This document shows, in pieces, positions 47,346-58,429 of a stretch of DNA of 64,000 nt. Positions within the stretch are counted from its first letter, which is position 1. Each line of letters begins with the position of its first letter. A program made the translations under genes and the position numbers. Under the pieces are notes generated by a model. That model was given only the letters and a program-made list of their open reading frames with translations. It ran no database searches and was not told the origin of the DNA. The stretch comes from Pterois miles (taxonomy: Eukaryota; Chordata; Actinopteri; Perciformes; Scorpaenidae), in NCBI GenBank assembly GCA_947000775.1, contig CAMQGK010000565.1, positions 6,917,001-6,981,000 on the forward strand, read 5' to 3'.

Positions 47346-48179
47346 ATGCTCAGTCATTCAACGGCGTGCACCGCTGCTGTTTTGTGAGGGTGGAGAGCCG
47401 GTGGGAAGCCTGTTATTGGGGAAGTAAGCGACTGTGCTGGTGTCGGCTAGATAGAGCGGAGGGACGCAAGGGGCTGTGGATTTTAACCTGCTCGTGTCAA
47501 GAAGAGATGGACTTGCGGAGCCTGTGAACTTTGGAGAGAATGCACTTCACGTGTAAAAGACATAAACAGATCTTGTTTGGCATCAGGAACTGCTGAAGAA
47601 ACGGAGGTCTCTGAAATCTGTCAGATGTAGATCTGCGTCTGAGAGGTCGAAAACCCAGGAAGTTAAATCATTGAGATGTGAGGTGGAGACGTGTGATTTA
47701 ACAGGCAAAAGACACCACTCAGCAAGGTTAACCTCAAAGACATCTGTTATACCTGATCACACCTGAGGGGATATGACTGTCTCAAGGCAGGATTAAAGGA
47801 GTAACCCGTAATGTCTCACTTCACCTGGGGCAGTTGTCTGAGACTCTGCTGAGTAGTTGTGGCGGCGGCGGCAGCAGCAGACTTCATTTCCAGTTGGTAA
47901 ACCACACCAGACTTGACTCACCTGACATAATCTCTTCTCTGTTTAGAGCTCAGCTCCTCAGCTCATTTTCTCACCTCATCTTCTCAGCACTCCCTGCGCT
48001 CAAACCCACCACCACCACCACCACCTCTTGCTTCCTCCCCATGGAGCCACTGGAGAGGCGAGAGAAGAGACGCTGATTAATGTGACTCCCAGCAGCCCGC
48101 GACTGATTCCACCGCACTAGAAATAGAAAGCAGAACGAAATAGCGGTGGCACTTGTGAACTGTCATCAAAAGAAGCACC
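47346..48179 (+). other. Putative 5' leader of a + strand gene
   Basis: About 830 bp of unique, moderately GC-rich DNA, with none of the repeat families seen elsewhere. It contains (cgg)n/(cag)n at 47863-47880 and (cca)n at 48005-48023. Several short upstream ATGs and stops in all frames exclude a long reading frame. It leads directly to an ATG in good context and a consensus splice donor. Transcription start and leader extent are guesses. Confidence 0.35.
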
Positions 48180-48250
48180 ATGTGGAATCAATCTGGATAC
48201 TGCAATCACATACCTCAGCATGGATATCCCTTCTACCATGCACCCTGCAG
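48180..48250 (+). CDS. Candidate first coding exon of an unidentified gene
   Basis: Seen: caccATGtgg at 48180 (A at -3) opens 23 codons reading MWNQSGYCNHIPQHGYPFYH then APC, and stops at a good donor, ctgcag|gtacgc, after 48250 (phase 2). An alternative start at 48220, cagcATGGA, has the stronger Kozak context. It would read MDIPSTMHPA before the same donor (phase 1). In-frame stops lie upstream in both frames (TGA about 48153; TAG about 48124). I do not recognise either peptide. No second exon is evident in the rest of the window, so intron 1 would be longer than 15 kb. A non-coding first exon is also possible. Confidence 0.3.
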
Positions 48251-48259
48251 GTACGCTAT

Positions 48260-49290
48260 CACGAACTCAACGTGTACCCAAACTCTGCTTCTGCTTTCAG
48301 CACCGTTACATCGCTTTGTAACTTGTTAAAGCTGCTTACTTTTTGTGTTTAGGTGTTGTGTCCCATTAAGTTTTTATTGTTTTTACACTGGGACAAAAGT
48401 GATTCTGATCACTTTAATCATTGGTGTTCTTCAGGGGTCGATGCTCGGCCCGCTATTTTTTGGATTTCGGAAAATTGGCCTTGCAGTTGTTGATCCAGCA
48501 AGTCTGATGTAATGCATCCTTGTTCGTTGGAATATAATCCAAAGTGTTAGGGATTTAGTCTTTCCCAAAGCTGAGGTTGTGACCAGACTGGTTTGTCTGG
48601 AATGTTTGTTTGGCGCTGGCCTTGATAGAACCAGGAAACTGGTTTTGCCTGTGCAGAATAATAGAAGTTAGTGAATAAACAGGTTTACTGGTCAGTGTTA
48701 AAATAGTGGCTGTCATCATGTTACCTACAAAAACAATCGTACAGTAAGGATGAACTTATTAGCCAGCCTGTATTCAAACAAATCTCTATGACCTGTTCTC
48801 TCTCTCTCTTAAAACACTAGATTAAATCAGATAACATAGCATTTTACTGGTCCTCTTCCATTATATCTCTGGTCCCCCCACCCGGCAGCAGTAATGACAT
48901 CATTACATTCATCACAAGGTTTCAGATGTGACCCACTCTCAAATGAGCACCATCAATCCTCATTCCCTGAGGGCAGAGCAGACCCTGCCTACGCCTCTTT
49001 ATCTGTCAGATACTGTAATAGTCTCTAACCTCTAAAGGCTGCTGGAGCTCCACCATCAGAACACTGACTCACCATTACTAGTTTTATAAAACATACCTGT
49101 GTGGTTGAGTGTAATGAGGCAGATATATTTTTAAAGATGAATGCAATGATGAATGAGAAACATAACTGTACTTCTGTGCAAGTGTGTATGTGGGCAAGTA
49201 CACATGCATTATAAAAACTTAGTAGCTGTTATCTTCCCATGTTGTACATTTAGTTGATATGAATTAGCGAGTGTTGATGCCGCAGAAATA
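48260..49290. other. No gene recognised; possible intron start
   Basis: Unique-looking AT-rich DNA downstream of the candidate splice donor. No repeat, RNA gene or open frame of note. Confidence 0.4.
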
Positions 49291-49300
49291 AATTAGGAAT

Positions 49301-50004
49301 TAGGGATGAACACTATTTAACTGATAACAGACATTAAGCCATTTAATCGATTAAGGCTATCGGTTAAAGGGTTAAAAGAAATATTAACGATTAATAAAAA
49401 AAAAAAAAAAAGCTGAGAAAAATGCAGAGGAGTGGCTCGTTACTTTAAGGAGAAAAGCTGGTCCACCTTAAGAGAGGGCTGGCGCAGATTCAGGAAGTTG
49501 GCTCCCGTCTTAGCAGAGTAGTTGTAGGTTGTAGCCTTGTAGCATTTATTCACAGTTACACCACCACCAAGTAACCGACACTCACCGCCGCCACACACAG
49601 GGTCGGTCTGAAACTCAAGTTACGCTACAGCGGGCACAAAGCCCCTGGCAACGCTAGCAGCTGCAAACACACTATTTATCAGACAATCACTATCATGAAT
49701 CCGGGCAGACAAACAGCTGACAACCTGCTAAACTAAACTAAATGTGCGGTGGTGACTTTTACTGTTAAAGAGGATGCATGTCTGTGACACTACACGCAGC
49801 ACTGTGGCTGCTAACACTCCTGGTCAGTGAACTGGGGACAGTGAACACAGCACTGTGGCTGCTACAGTAACTCTCGTGATGGTGAACTATTGACTCAGCT
49901 GTCTGTTGTGCTCATATACTGCTTATCTTGTTGGTTAATGGTGAATAATCTGTTAACAAGGGTCAGTTATTGGTCAAGAATATTTTACAAAATTAGCATC
50001 CCTA
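49301..50004 (-). mobile_element. Element C, full-length inverted copy
   Basis: Ends tagggatgaacactatttaa and aaaattagcatcccta; the inverted termini tagggatg / catcccta are perfect over 8 bp. Flanking ttaggaat and gaaggact agree at 5 of 8, a decayed hAT-size target duplication. The minus strand follows the C order: 5' tagggatgctaattt, gtagcagccacagtgctg, then accagcttttctccttaaag, 3' ...taaat agtgttcatccct. Confidence 0.8.
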
Positions 50005-50284
50005 GAAGGACTAAAGTGGACATTCCCACTCAAATCTGTGTAACAGGATGGACAGAGTGGCGTCCATTTTTATGTGTACTGTTGCCATTGCAACCATTGT
50101 AACAACAAGTCACATGCTCACTGAAATGAGGTTTTGTAGTAACGACTAAACTAGCAGTGGAGTAGTAATGTTACGAAGCATCGAGAGTAAAATGCTTCAT
50201 CCAGACATTGTTATCACAGCCTGGGAAAGCACATTGCAATCGCCAGATCAGTGACAACTGTGTTCAGCTCATTTTCTGTAACCA

Positions 50285-50972
50285 GTGTAGCATTAAAACA
50301 TGGTGGCATTCGTTAGCAGGTTGTCAGCTGTGTGTCTGCCCGGTGTAAGGATGTCGGACCTTTAGCGAGTGTCCAACAAAATGTGTGTGTTTGTACTACG
50401 TTAGCAGCTGTAGTGCTGCTGGAGGCTTCGTGCTCCTCGTAGCCACACACGCACACAGTCTGTCAGCACGGTGTAACTGTGGTGTGTCTGATAGACTGTG
50501 TGTGTTGCGGTGGTGAGTGTGGGTTTGTCGGTGGCATTACAGCTGCAGCAGACAATGTATAAAGTTTATTTGCTCGATACCGGAGCCAGCGACCTGTATC
50601 TGTAACTCTGACTCCGACTCTCATAAGGTGGACCAGGTGCAGCGTAACTTCAGCGAGTTTCCGACAGACTGTGTGTGTGTGTGTTGCGGCGGTGAGTGTG
50701 GGTTTGTTGGTGGCGTTATAGCTGTGAATGTAGCTGTGATAGACAGTGTGTATACAGTTTACTTGTCAGTGAGTAAATGCTACGAGGCTACATGCTACAA
50801 CTCCTCCACTAAGAAGGGAGCCAACTTCCTGTGTTTGAACCAGCTCTCTCTTAAGGTGGACTAGCTTTTCTCCTTAAACTTACAAGCCGCTCTGCTTTTT
50901 AATTAATTATGAATATTTCTTTTAACCATTTAACCAATAGTATTAAATAGTTAATTATTAACATTCCCAGTT
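50285..50972 (+). mobile_element. Element C, 5'-truncated copy
   Basis: Contains agcaggttgtcagctgtgtg, gctacaactcctccactaag and ctagcttttctccttaaact, then 'ttaattattaacattcccag' at the right end. Part of the core (gcggtgagtgtgggtttg) occurs twice, at 50508-50530 and 50688-50712, so this copy has an internal duplication of about 180 bp. Confidence 0.75.
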
Positions 50973-51712
50973 CATAGCTATACATATGACAAGTAATGCG
51001 CTGTAATTTGTGTATATCCCACAAAACAAATTTGTGTTTAATTGATGTAATCATGAACCAGGAGGTATAAACGGCGTATAGGGAGGAGGTCGTGGTGGAT
51101 GAGGGGGTAAAATAACAGCAGACTTTCAGACTATTTATTGCCTAAAATTGTTTCCTTCTTAAGACAGAAATTTATTTTGAAAGCACTGCAAGCACTTAAT
51201 GAGCATAAATTGACACATTTGTGACATTCGTAGGAAAATGAACAACAAAGGAGGAATAACTTTTTTAAGATGTCACACAAACTGTTGGATGAGAACATGA
51301 TGAACTAGCGGACAGCTGGCTTGCTTAAGTTACAGAAAGTGAATCACACAGCGGCCTGACGACCAGCAGCAATGCAGGGTTTACGATCCCTCCACCTCCC
51401 TCCCTGCCACCCCAGAGAAGGACAAGCTACCTTGCTAACTAGCCAGCCGTCCGTCTCCATAGCTGCGACCACACTTTACGACCCCACTGACCATAACAAC
51501 CAGCAACAATCGCCATTTTCTTTTGTACCGTCGAATGACCACAGAAAACAGTTCAATATTCATTCTCCTATTTTATTTCTATGGTTGGTGCAGCAGGAAC
51601 AGTAGTGGTGGTCTTCTACACCGGGGGGCAGAGGGATTTAGCTGATGAGTGAGTCATACCTCAGACCAGTGGGCAGGTCAATGACCTGTCGATCGGCCGG
51701 CTCGTAGCAGCG

Positions 51713-51892
<180 letters not shown>

Positions 51893-52659
51893 ATACAGGA
51901 ATCCAGGAAATAGCCCTGAGCTCCAAAACAAGCTAATCATCGCTGTTCACTCCCACTCTAGTCTCTTATGGTGAAGTACTCTGACTCACGCCATGAATAT
52001 TCCACCTGTTGCCCAATCACCTCATGCATTCAAGTCAAATTTGACATGCTGCTGCACAAATGCAATGTTTGACATGCTTAGTTAAGATGCAGGAGAAACA
52101 ACCTGTGTAGCTGCAGGAGATTCTGTCTGTTTATGTTCTTTGTCGGTGCTTATTTTTGTTAAAAAATCAGCATCCTTCTTGTTGCTTCAATGTCACTTGT
52201 GCCGGTTTCCCCATCTTCTCATCTTGATTTTTAATCCTCTTTTTGGATTTACGGTCCTCCTGAGGGATTTTCTGTTCACCTGCCTCCCTATTGGAAGATT
52301 GACTGCTGAGTAAAATATTAAAGTTAACACCTACATCTCACTGGCAAAAGGGGGAAAATGCTTTTTGGTCTACAGTGAAGGTGTTAAGGGAACATTTTGC
52401 AGGATAGGGGGAAGCGCCAGCACTGAAATTAGACCTTTGATTTTCCTTGGAGGAGAAAGCGATAAGGCGTCAATATTACATTTGTCACTCTGATGAAATA
52501 ATAAAGTGTGCAACCGTTTTATTTATGAGCATCCCTGTGAACTGTCAAATGGCTGCTCATGTATTTTTTAACAATAACACATCACATCAGAGAGGTAGAA
52601 GCATTATAATGAAGCTAGAAGTTCAGTGATCCTTTGCCGAGGCCATTCTCGTTAATGAT

Positions 52660-52851
52660 TCCCTCGCCTGTCAACAGGCACGTCATTGACGGCGCCAGAC
52701 TCCGCCCCCGCTCCTCCGCTTAATCCCGCGTGTTTACGTTCAGGCGACAAGGTGCTCACTCGCTGTTTGAGGAAGTCCTTATCCAGACTCTGTTGTTTGG
52801 TCCGCTAATCCAGCATAAGCCAGCAGCGTCAGTCCACCGCCGAGGCTTGAG
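52660..52851 (+). promoter_or_regulatory. GC-box/CpG patch with splice donor: possible alternative promoter and first exon
   Basis: Local CpG-rich sequence: acggcgccagactccgcccc with a GC box (ccgccccc), taatcccgcgtgtttacg and accgccgaggcttgag. It ends at gcttgag|gtgagc (after 52851), a strong U1-type donor. It is unique, unlike the repeats on both sides. No good ATG precedes the donor, so a non-coding first exon is the simplest reading. It could serve the same gene as the 48-kb exon. Function is inferred. Confidence 0.3.
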
Positions 52852-52902
52852 GTGAGCGTGAAAACTTAATGAGGGACTGTGTGTGATTGCCTCACTGTAT
52901 TG

Positions 52903-52906
<4 letters not shown>

Positions 52907-52954
<48 letters not shown>
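52907..52954. repeat. (TG)24 microsatellite
   Basis: 48 bases of uninterrupted TG, directly downstream of the GC-box patch. Confidence 0.97.
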
Positions 52955-52956
<2 letters not shown>

Positions 52957-53014
52957 GCCTGCATGGACGGCTGGTAATTGAGTTTTGTGTTTTCTAAGTG
53001 GGTGTATTATATTT

Positions 53015-53172
<158 letters not shown>

Positions 53173-53458
53173 TATTGACCTATTGATGAAAGGTGTCTAT
53201 AGGCTGAACATATTTGACAAGGACAAGGAATTAATGTGTTAGAGATAAAATATATTAGACAGTGTATATTTATTTGTGTAGTATAATATTGCGGAGAGTT
53301 TCATCGGATGGAAGCAGAAGAAATACAAGAGAGTGACATGTGACAAAGGTCAGGACCCTGATTCACAGTCACAACGTTACATGTGCCAAGTTACAGACAC
53401 CACGGAGGTGTCTACCTGGTGCACTTAACCTGTATGTGAGGATTTTACTCGTTACACT

Positions 53459-53459
<1 letters not shown>

Positions 53460-53502
<43 letters not shown>
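53460..53502. repeat. (GT)21 microsatellite
   Basis: Uninterrupted run facing the complementary (AC)n at 53609 across about 106 bp. Confidence 0.97.
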
Positions 53503-53505
<3 letters not shown>

Positions 53506-53606
53506 GGCTGTCAGCCTCACAACAACTCAGGGATGTAAATGGATTTGGGCTGGTGGCCCAGCGGGGGGTGAATGGAGCAGATTGTCTGAAAGCCTTTACC
53601 TCAACC

Positions 53607-53608
<2 letters not shown>

Positions 53609-53645
<37 letters not shown>
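53609..53645. repeat. (AC)18 microsatellite
   Basis: Uninterrupted run, inverted complement of 53460-53502. Confidence 0.97.
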
Positions 53646-53646
<1 letters not shown>

Positions 53647-54389
53647 GCAAAGTGCTGTACCACGCTTGTTCCTGCACCTTTACATACATAGACAATCATT
53701 TCATGAGACAACTTTCAACAACTCATTATTTAACGTAACAGCTACCCTTTAACCTTTCTCAAATATTTAGATTGCAGAGTGTGTGTGATGGCGCACTGAT
53801 CTCTAAACGTGGACTGAATAATGTGTGTGACAAATGAAACCCAGAAAGAAAATCTATTACAGTGTCCTTGTCATCTTTAGTTTAGGTAATTAAATACATT
53901 TATGTAAAAGGATTCCTTGCTGTTTAAGGAATAAGATGAAATTTTAGTGTTAAACTTCGTCTGGAGCCAAAGCAGAAATGACTGTCATAGGTAATAACTG
54001 TGAAGGGAAGGACACGGTGATGCTGTAAGAGGTTTTTATGTGAGCGAGTGGCAAAGAGACAACGGTATATGTTCAGAGGCAAAAAACTTAATTGACACTT
54101 AGGAGGAAAATGTCCCTGCCAGATGATAAAATGTTTTGTGAAGGTAAAATTGATGCTCCTGATAATTTGGAGAACTCTTTTTAACATTTCAGTCTCTTCA
54201 CAATTTTCCTCAGTGAAATACCAAAAATTAAAGTTACAGTTGGGAACTTTTAACTGGCTATGAAGCGGTCTTAGTTTAATACTCATACGTAAGTAAATGA
54301 GACCATTAGCGAGAGCATGATTAGGTATTTCTCTGTAGTTATTCTAACTACTCGGGTTGGATTCTGCACAAAATTGGAAGAAATCATGC

Positions 54390-54720
54390 AGGTTCATCAG
54401 AAACTCAGACTCCAGGCAGCCTCTGGCAGCGACCAGCCGACTGCGGACAGACCCAGATCCAGGTTCACAGCAGTCGGAGCTCCAGTGGGAGGCGGAGAGC
54501 TTCATGCCCGGCAGCAAATGGCTCCTCCAACCAGGAGCAGAGCTTAACCTCGCTGTTCTGCTGGTCCCCGCTGGACGCCAAGACTGATTCCACGCTGCTG
54601 GAAGCCCAGGCTGTATTACTGGGCCCGTTGGAGTGAAGGAAGGCACTGGAGAACCAGATCCAGGATTTGAGCGGGGCAGACTTTTAGACCCTGCTGCAGT
54701 AAAATGAGAGGCTTTGTGAG
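54390..54720. other. GC-rich unique island, possible decayed coding sequence
   Basis: GC-rich block between AT-rich flanks, open for 100 codons on minus (54344-54646) and for 76 codons in two plus frames. One plus frame (54486-54615) reads NGSSNQEQSLTSLFCWSPLD then AKTDSTLLEAQAVLLGPLE before a stop. Another, after it, reads EGTGEPDPGFERGRLLDP. The composition is coding-like but frame shifts occur and I recognise no family. It could be a pseudogene, a diverged exon or a fragment of an unknown repeat. Confidence 0.3.
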
Positions 54721-54759
54721 GAGTGTGTGGCGGCTGCGTTGCTTGTTGTTTGCTATTTT

Positions 54760-57560
54760 GGCGTCAATGTTAACAGGTTAGAGTTGCCGCACCGCACAGC
54801 AACATTGCTACAGTTTCAAAGTCCAGACATCTGTAGAATATGTCACAGTGAAGGTGATCCTCTGACTGTATACTGACAGCACATCAGCAACATTACTACG
54901 CTTTTGATGTCTATAGGTATCTATAGAAAATGTCATGTACATGAAAAAAAGTCAAGATTTATTTTTAAATCAACACATCCTGCTTTCATTTCAAAATAAA
55001 ATCCCTCAAGCTTTTTTTTTTCCTGTGGGCAGAAATCCTTCATCCAAACAAGGCTTTTATTCTGAAATATTTGCAGGACAGTGTTGTAGAACATGCAGTG
55101 ACTCGCAGGGCTCCGTGAATGAACATAATACGGGTTTGATTGTGGATTATTACTATCAATTACAACAGAGCACATGTTTCTTGACCTTTCTCTGTCTAAA
55201 ATAAATAAATGGCCATAATGAAAGTCAAACTGGGTAGACAGAGCAGCAGCAGCAGAAACGCTGCACACAGCTGGTGTGAACAATGGACGTGTGAATTACG
55301 CAGCCATGACATAACGCCGCCGCCACGCGGTCCTGATGCGTCTGGTCTGGCCCGGGCTTAAAGGACTCTGGTGCTCAGAAACACTTTTGTCCACAGGGAG
55401 TGTACTGTACAGTAGGTGATTGAGGGGAGTGTATGACGTGAGATATTTTTGTGTTCTGGGCAAGAATAGTGACATAGTATTTATTAAGCGAACAACTGAA
55501 TACGTAGCCTGAAGCAAGATAAATGTTGGCACCAGTCAGCCAGGCATTAGAGAGTGTGCCAGCTTCACATTACCAGCTGCATAAACTAAAAGGGTTGGAT
55601 CATATAATATTGTGGGACAAAGAAAGGGGAAATTACCCTGCACACAGCTTCCACTACCGAGAAAGGAGATAAAACTAATTTTAGATGCTAAAATGAACCA
55701 AAAATCTGATTATAAAGTTGATTAACCACTCTGGTACATGCACACTTGAATGCCTCTTGTATTTGTTTTTATATTAAAACAGAGAATTGCAAAGAAACAG
55801 TACCGGCTTCTGACCAAGCATCTTATCTTGGGACTCTCCGGGGGAAACTGTCATTCAGTCTCTGCAGCTTTCCTCTCCACCCGCTGAGTGTTGACACCCG
55901 GCTGCAGCTGGATGTTTGATGCATCTGACACTTTGACAAAATGAATTCCCTACAAGTCACTGTCAGGGAGGCCGTCGTTATGTCACAAAGTGTCGGGCTG
56001 TCACAGCAGCAGATATGGATGAGGAATGCATGACCACTAAAGAGAGAGAGAGCTGACATGGCTGTGGTTTCTTTGGCATTGTGGTTTGTCTGGTGGTGGT
56101 GGTGATGTAGTAAAAAGATGGTGGGTTAACTGTCAGTTTTCACCACATTGTCAGAAACCACAGGAAAGGAATAATCCTGACTTGTCAGTTGAACAGGAAA
56201 ACAAAAGCTGACAAACCAGCTCCTGAACACATTACGTATATGAAGATACTGTGCAGACAGTGGTGTGTTTTCATGTAATGAAACAAAACCAATTAATAAT
56301 TGTTTGTGTTTTATTAGACTCATAACCGGAGGATATGATTATATTCATCACATATTATCATCATCATCATATAATAATGGAATATTAGTGTGCATGTTAA
56401 TGTAGTGACTGATGCAATGCAGAGATTTTCATCAGTATATTATCATATTTTGAATTTACACAATGCAGATTTTTATTAGTTTCACAGCGTGGATGATCAG
56501 CAGCCTTTCAGTCTGGAAGTTCATTTTTGCTTACTAGTTTCATGGCATCATGTTGTTGTTGCATGACAATTTTGCAGTGCCAGATTGTCAGCATTTCAGC
56601 AACAGATTTGTTTGCATTTTTTAAATAAGTCAAAGGGCCATAGGACTGTTTCAGCTTGTAGGGGAACAATGCAAACTCAAATTTAAGAATAAAAGACATT
56701 GCTGATTTGCTTGTAATGTCAGCAATGTCCCTCTACTGTTGAACCAGATTAACTCTATGTATCTACAGTATGTTCTGCTGGGCCAGGATGGTGAATTAGT
56801 ATGACGTCCAACACTCTACAAGCTCATTTTACATTTTATACACTCACAGTGTCCAAATGTCACCCTTCTTATAATTCTACATGTGTCCCCGTCTCAACCT
56901 GCTCAATTCATGCAAAGTGGGAGGAAATAAAAACAAGCAAAGTTGTTTTCTCTGTGTAGCAGGGACACGGAGAGTTCACTGAAAGTTAAGACTAAATCCA
57001 GCCCAGAAAGCCGTTGGTGGCGAGAGTAATCTGTGTTTTAAAGTTGCCTCCATCAGATAAAGTGTGTGTGTGCTGTGGCAGCCTGAGTGAGAGGATCAGG
57101 GCTGAGAGGATAGAAAGCTGCTGTGTGAACATGAGCAGTTTGAATTACAGCGAAATGAGAAGATATCTCTACCATCCCGTAAAATTGCTCCTAAATTCTT
57201 GGTGGATATGGGTTCATTAGAGTCAAACGGCGCAGAGACCGGACAGCAGCCTAGAGCGCTTCTCCGAGGGTGCTGACTTCAAAGACTTCATCTCTGTTGA
57301 TTCTGGCTGAATCGGAGAGGGGACGAGATGCTGAGCGCCTGTTGGGGAAGTGTGGCTTTCTGTACGGGCCTCAGACTCAGGAGGTAGGACGCGATCAGGG
57401 GCACTCATGTTGTCAAGAGCAATATCAGTACGGCAGGATGTAGTCCTTTCCTCAGTAAATGTGTATGTGTGATGTTATAAAGCATACGCTAACAGTAGTC
57501 TGGAGTGTTTAACAACAGAGGCTGGCTCTTTTTGGTCAATGTGTGGGTGTGTATTACTAC
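54760..57560. other. No gene recognised
   Basis: AT-rich unique-looking DNA with short overlapping open frames on both strands, none protein-like. It contains a (cag)5 run at 55242-55256 and atc/tca trinucleotides near 56355. Confidence 0.4.
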
Positions 57561-57587
57561 AGGTATAGGCTGAGGTTAGGGTTAGGA

Positions 57588-57668
57588 TTATATATAATAT
57601 ATATATATATATACTATATATTATATATATGTAATATATATTATATACATGTAATATATTATATATCA
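57588..57668. repeat. AT-rich low-complexity tract
   Basis: Alternating tatata/taatata words broken by tgtaa and tacatg. Near-palindromic; no coding meaning. Confidence 0.9.
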
Positions 57669-58034
57669 TAAAATATTGGAAATAGCATTCACATGGTTTC
57701 ATTATTGTATTTTTTTGATGACGATGAAGATGTACAGCATCAACCTCTATGATATGTCAGTGTTGTTTGAACAAATGTTTCTGTTGCCCCCAAGGGGCCA
57801 AAAAATAAAATAAAATAATAATTAATTAGCTATATTTGTTGTTATTATTAGCTATATTATACAATTATACAACAACTTAGTGTAATAATTTATTGTAAGT
57901 TTAAAATAACATCTAAGGGATTTGGAAAAAAAAAACAAATTATGTTATATGTCTATGTTAGAAAAATGAATATTGATTGATTACCTCTGGTATCATCCTC
58001 AAAAATCCATTAGCAGTCTGGTTTTAGTTTGTAA

Positions 58035-58420
58035 TTAGGGGTGCACTGATCCCACGCTTTATCTAAATCACAACAGGTACTGGGGTCAGTATCAGGAGAT
58101 AAACACTGAGTTCAAATCTGAAATTTATTTCCTATTTTCATTGTAAATTTAAAATATTTGTATTGCATTGTGTGAAACTCGACTGGATCATATGTCAGGT
58201 AACATTGGGGCTGTAGCTGCTCATAACTTAGCATTCATATATTATTCCTTTAAAGCTTATGGGAATTTTATTTATTTTGTTGAAGGTTTATGAAATGTTG
58301 TTTTTGCAGTTGTCTAACCTCACTGACTGAGTCATCAGGTCTCGGCGACACCTGAAACTTTTAATAAGGTCGTAAGTGGCACCGATGCTGATCCAGTGTG
58401 TTTAATTGGTGCATAACAGT
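58035..58420 (+). mobile_element. Possible hAT remnant
   Basis: Left 'aggggtgcactgatcccacg' and right 'gatgctgatccagtg ... taattggtgcat' resemble the 'ggggtgcaccgatcc ... atcggtgcat' ends of a fish hAT family. Divergence is high and no target duplication was seen. Confidence 0.35.
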
Positions 58421-58429
58421 AAATTTGTT

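Noticed and set aside
46937..47527. 196-codon plus-strand open frame rich in Ser/Leu
   Set aside because: Depends on the TC microsatellite. The flanking parts have no protein-family character, and the reading overlaps the putative promoter and leader.
57572..57587. Telomere-like ggttagggttagg
   Set aside because: Only about two TTAGGG units; too short to call an interstitial telomeric sequence.
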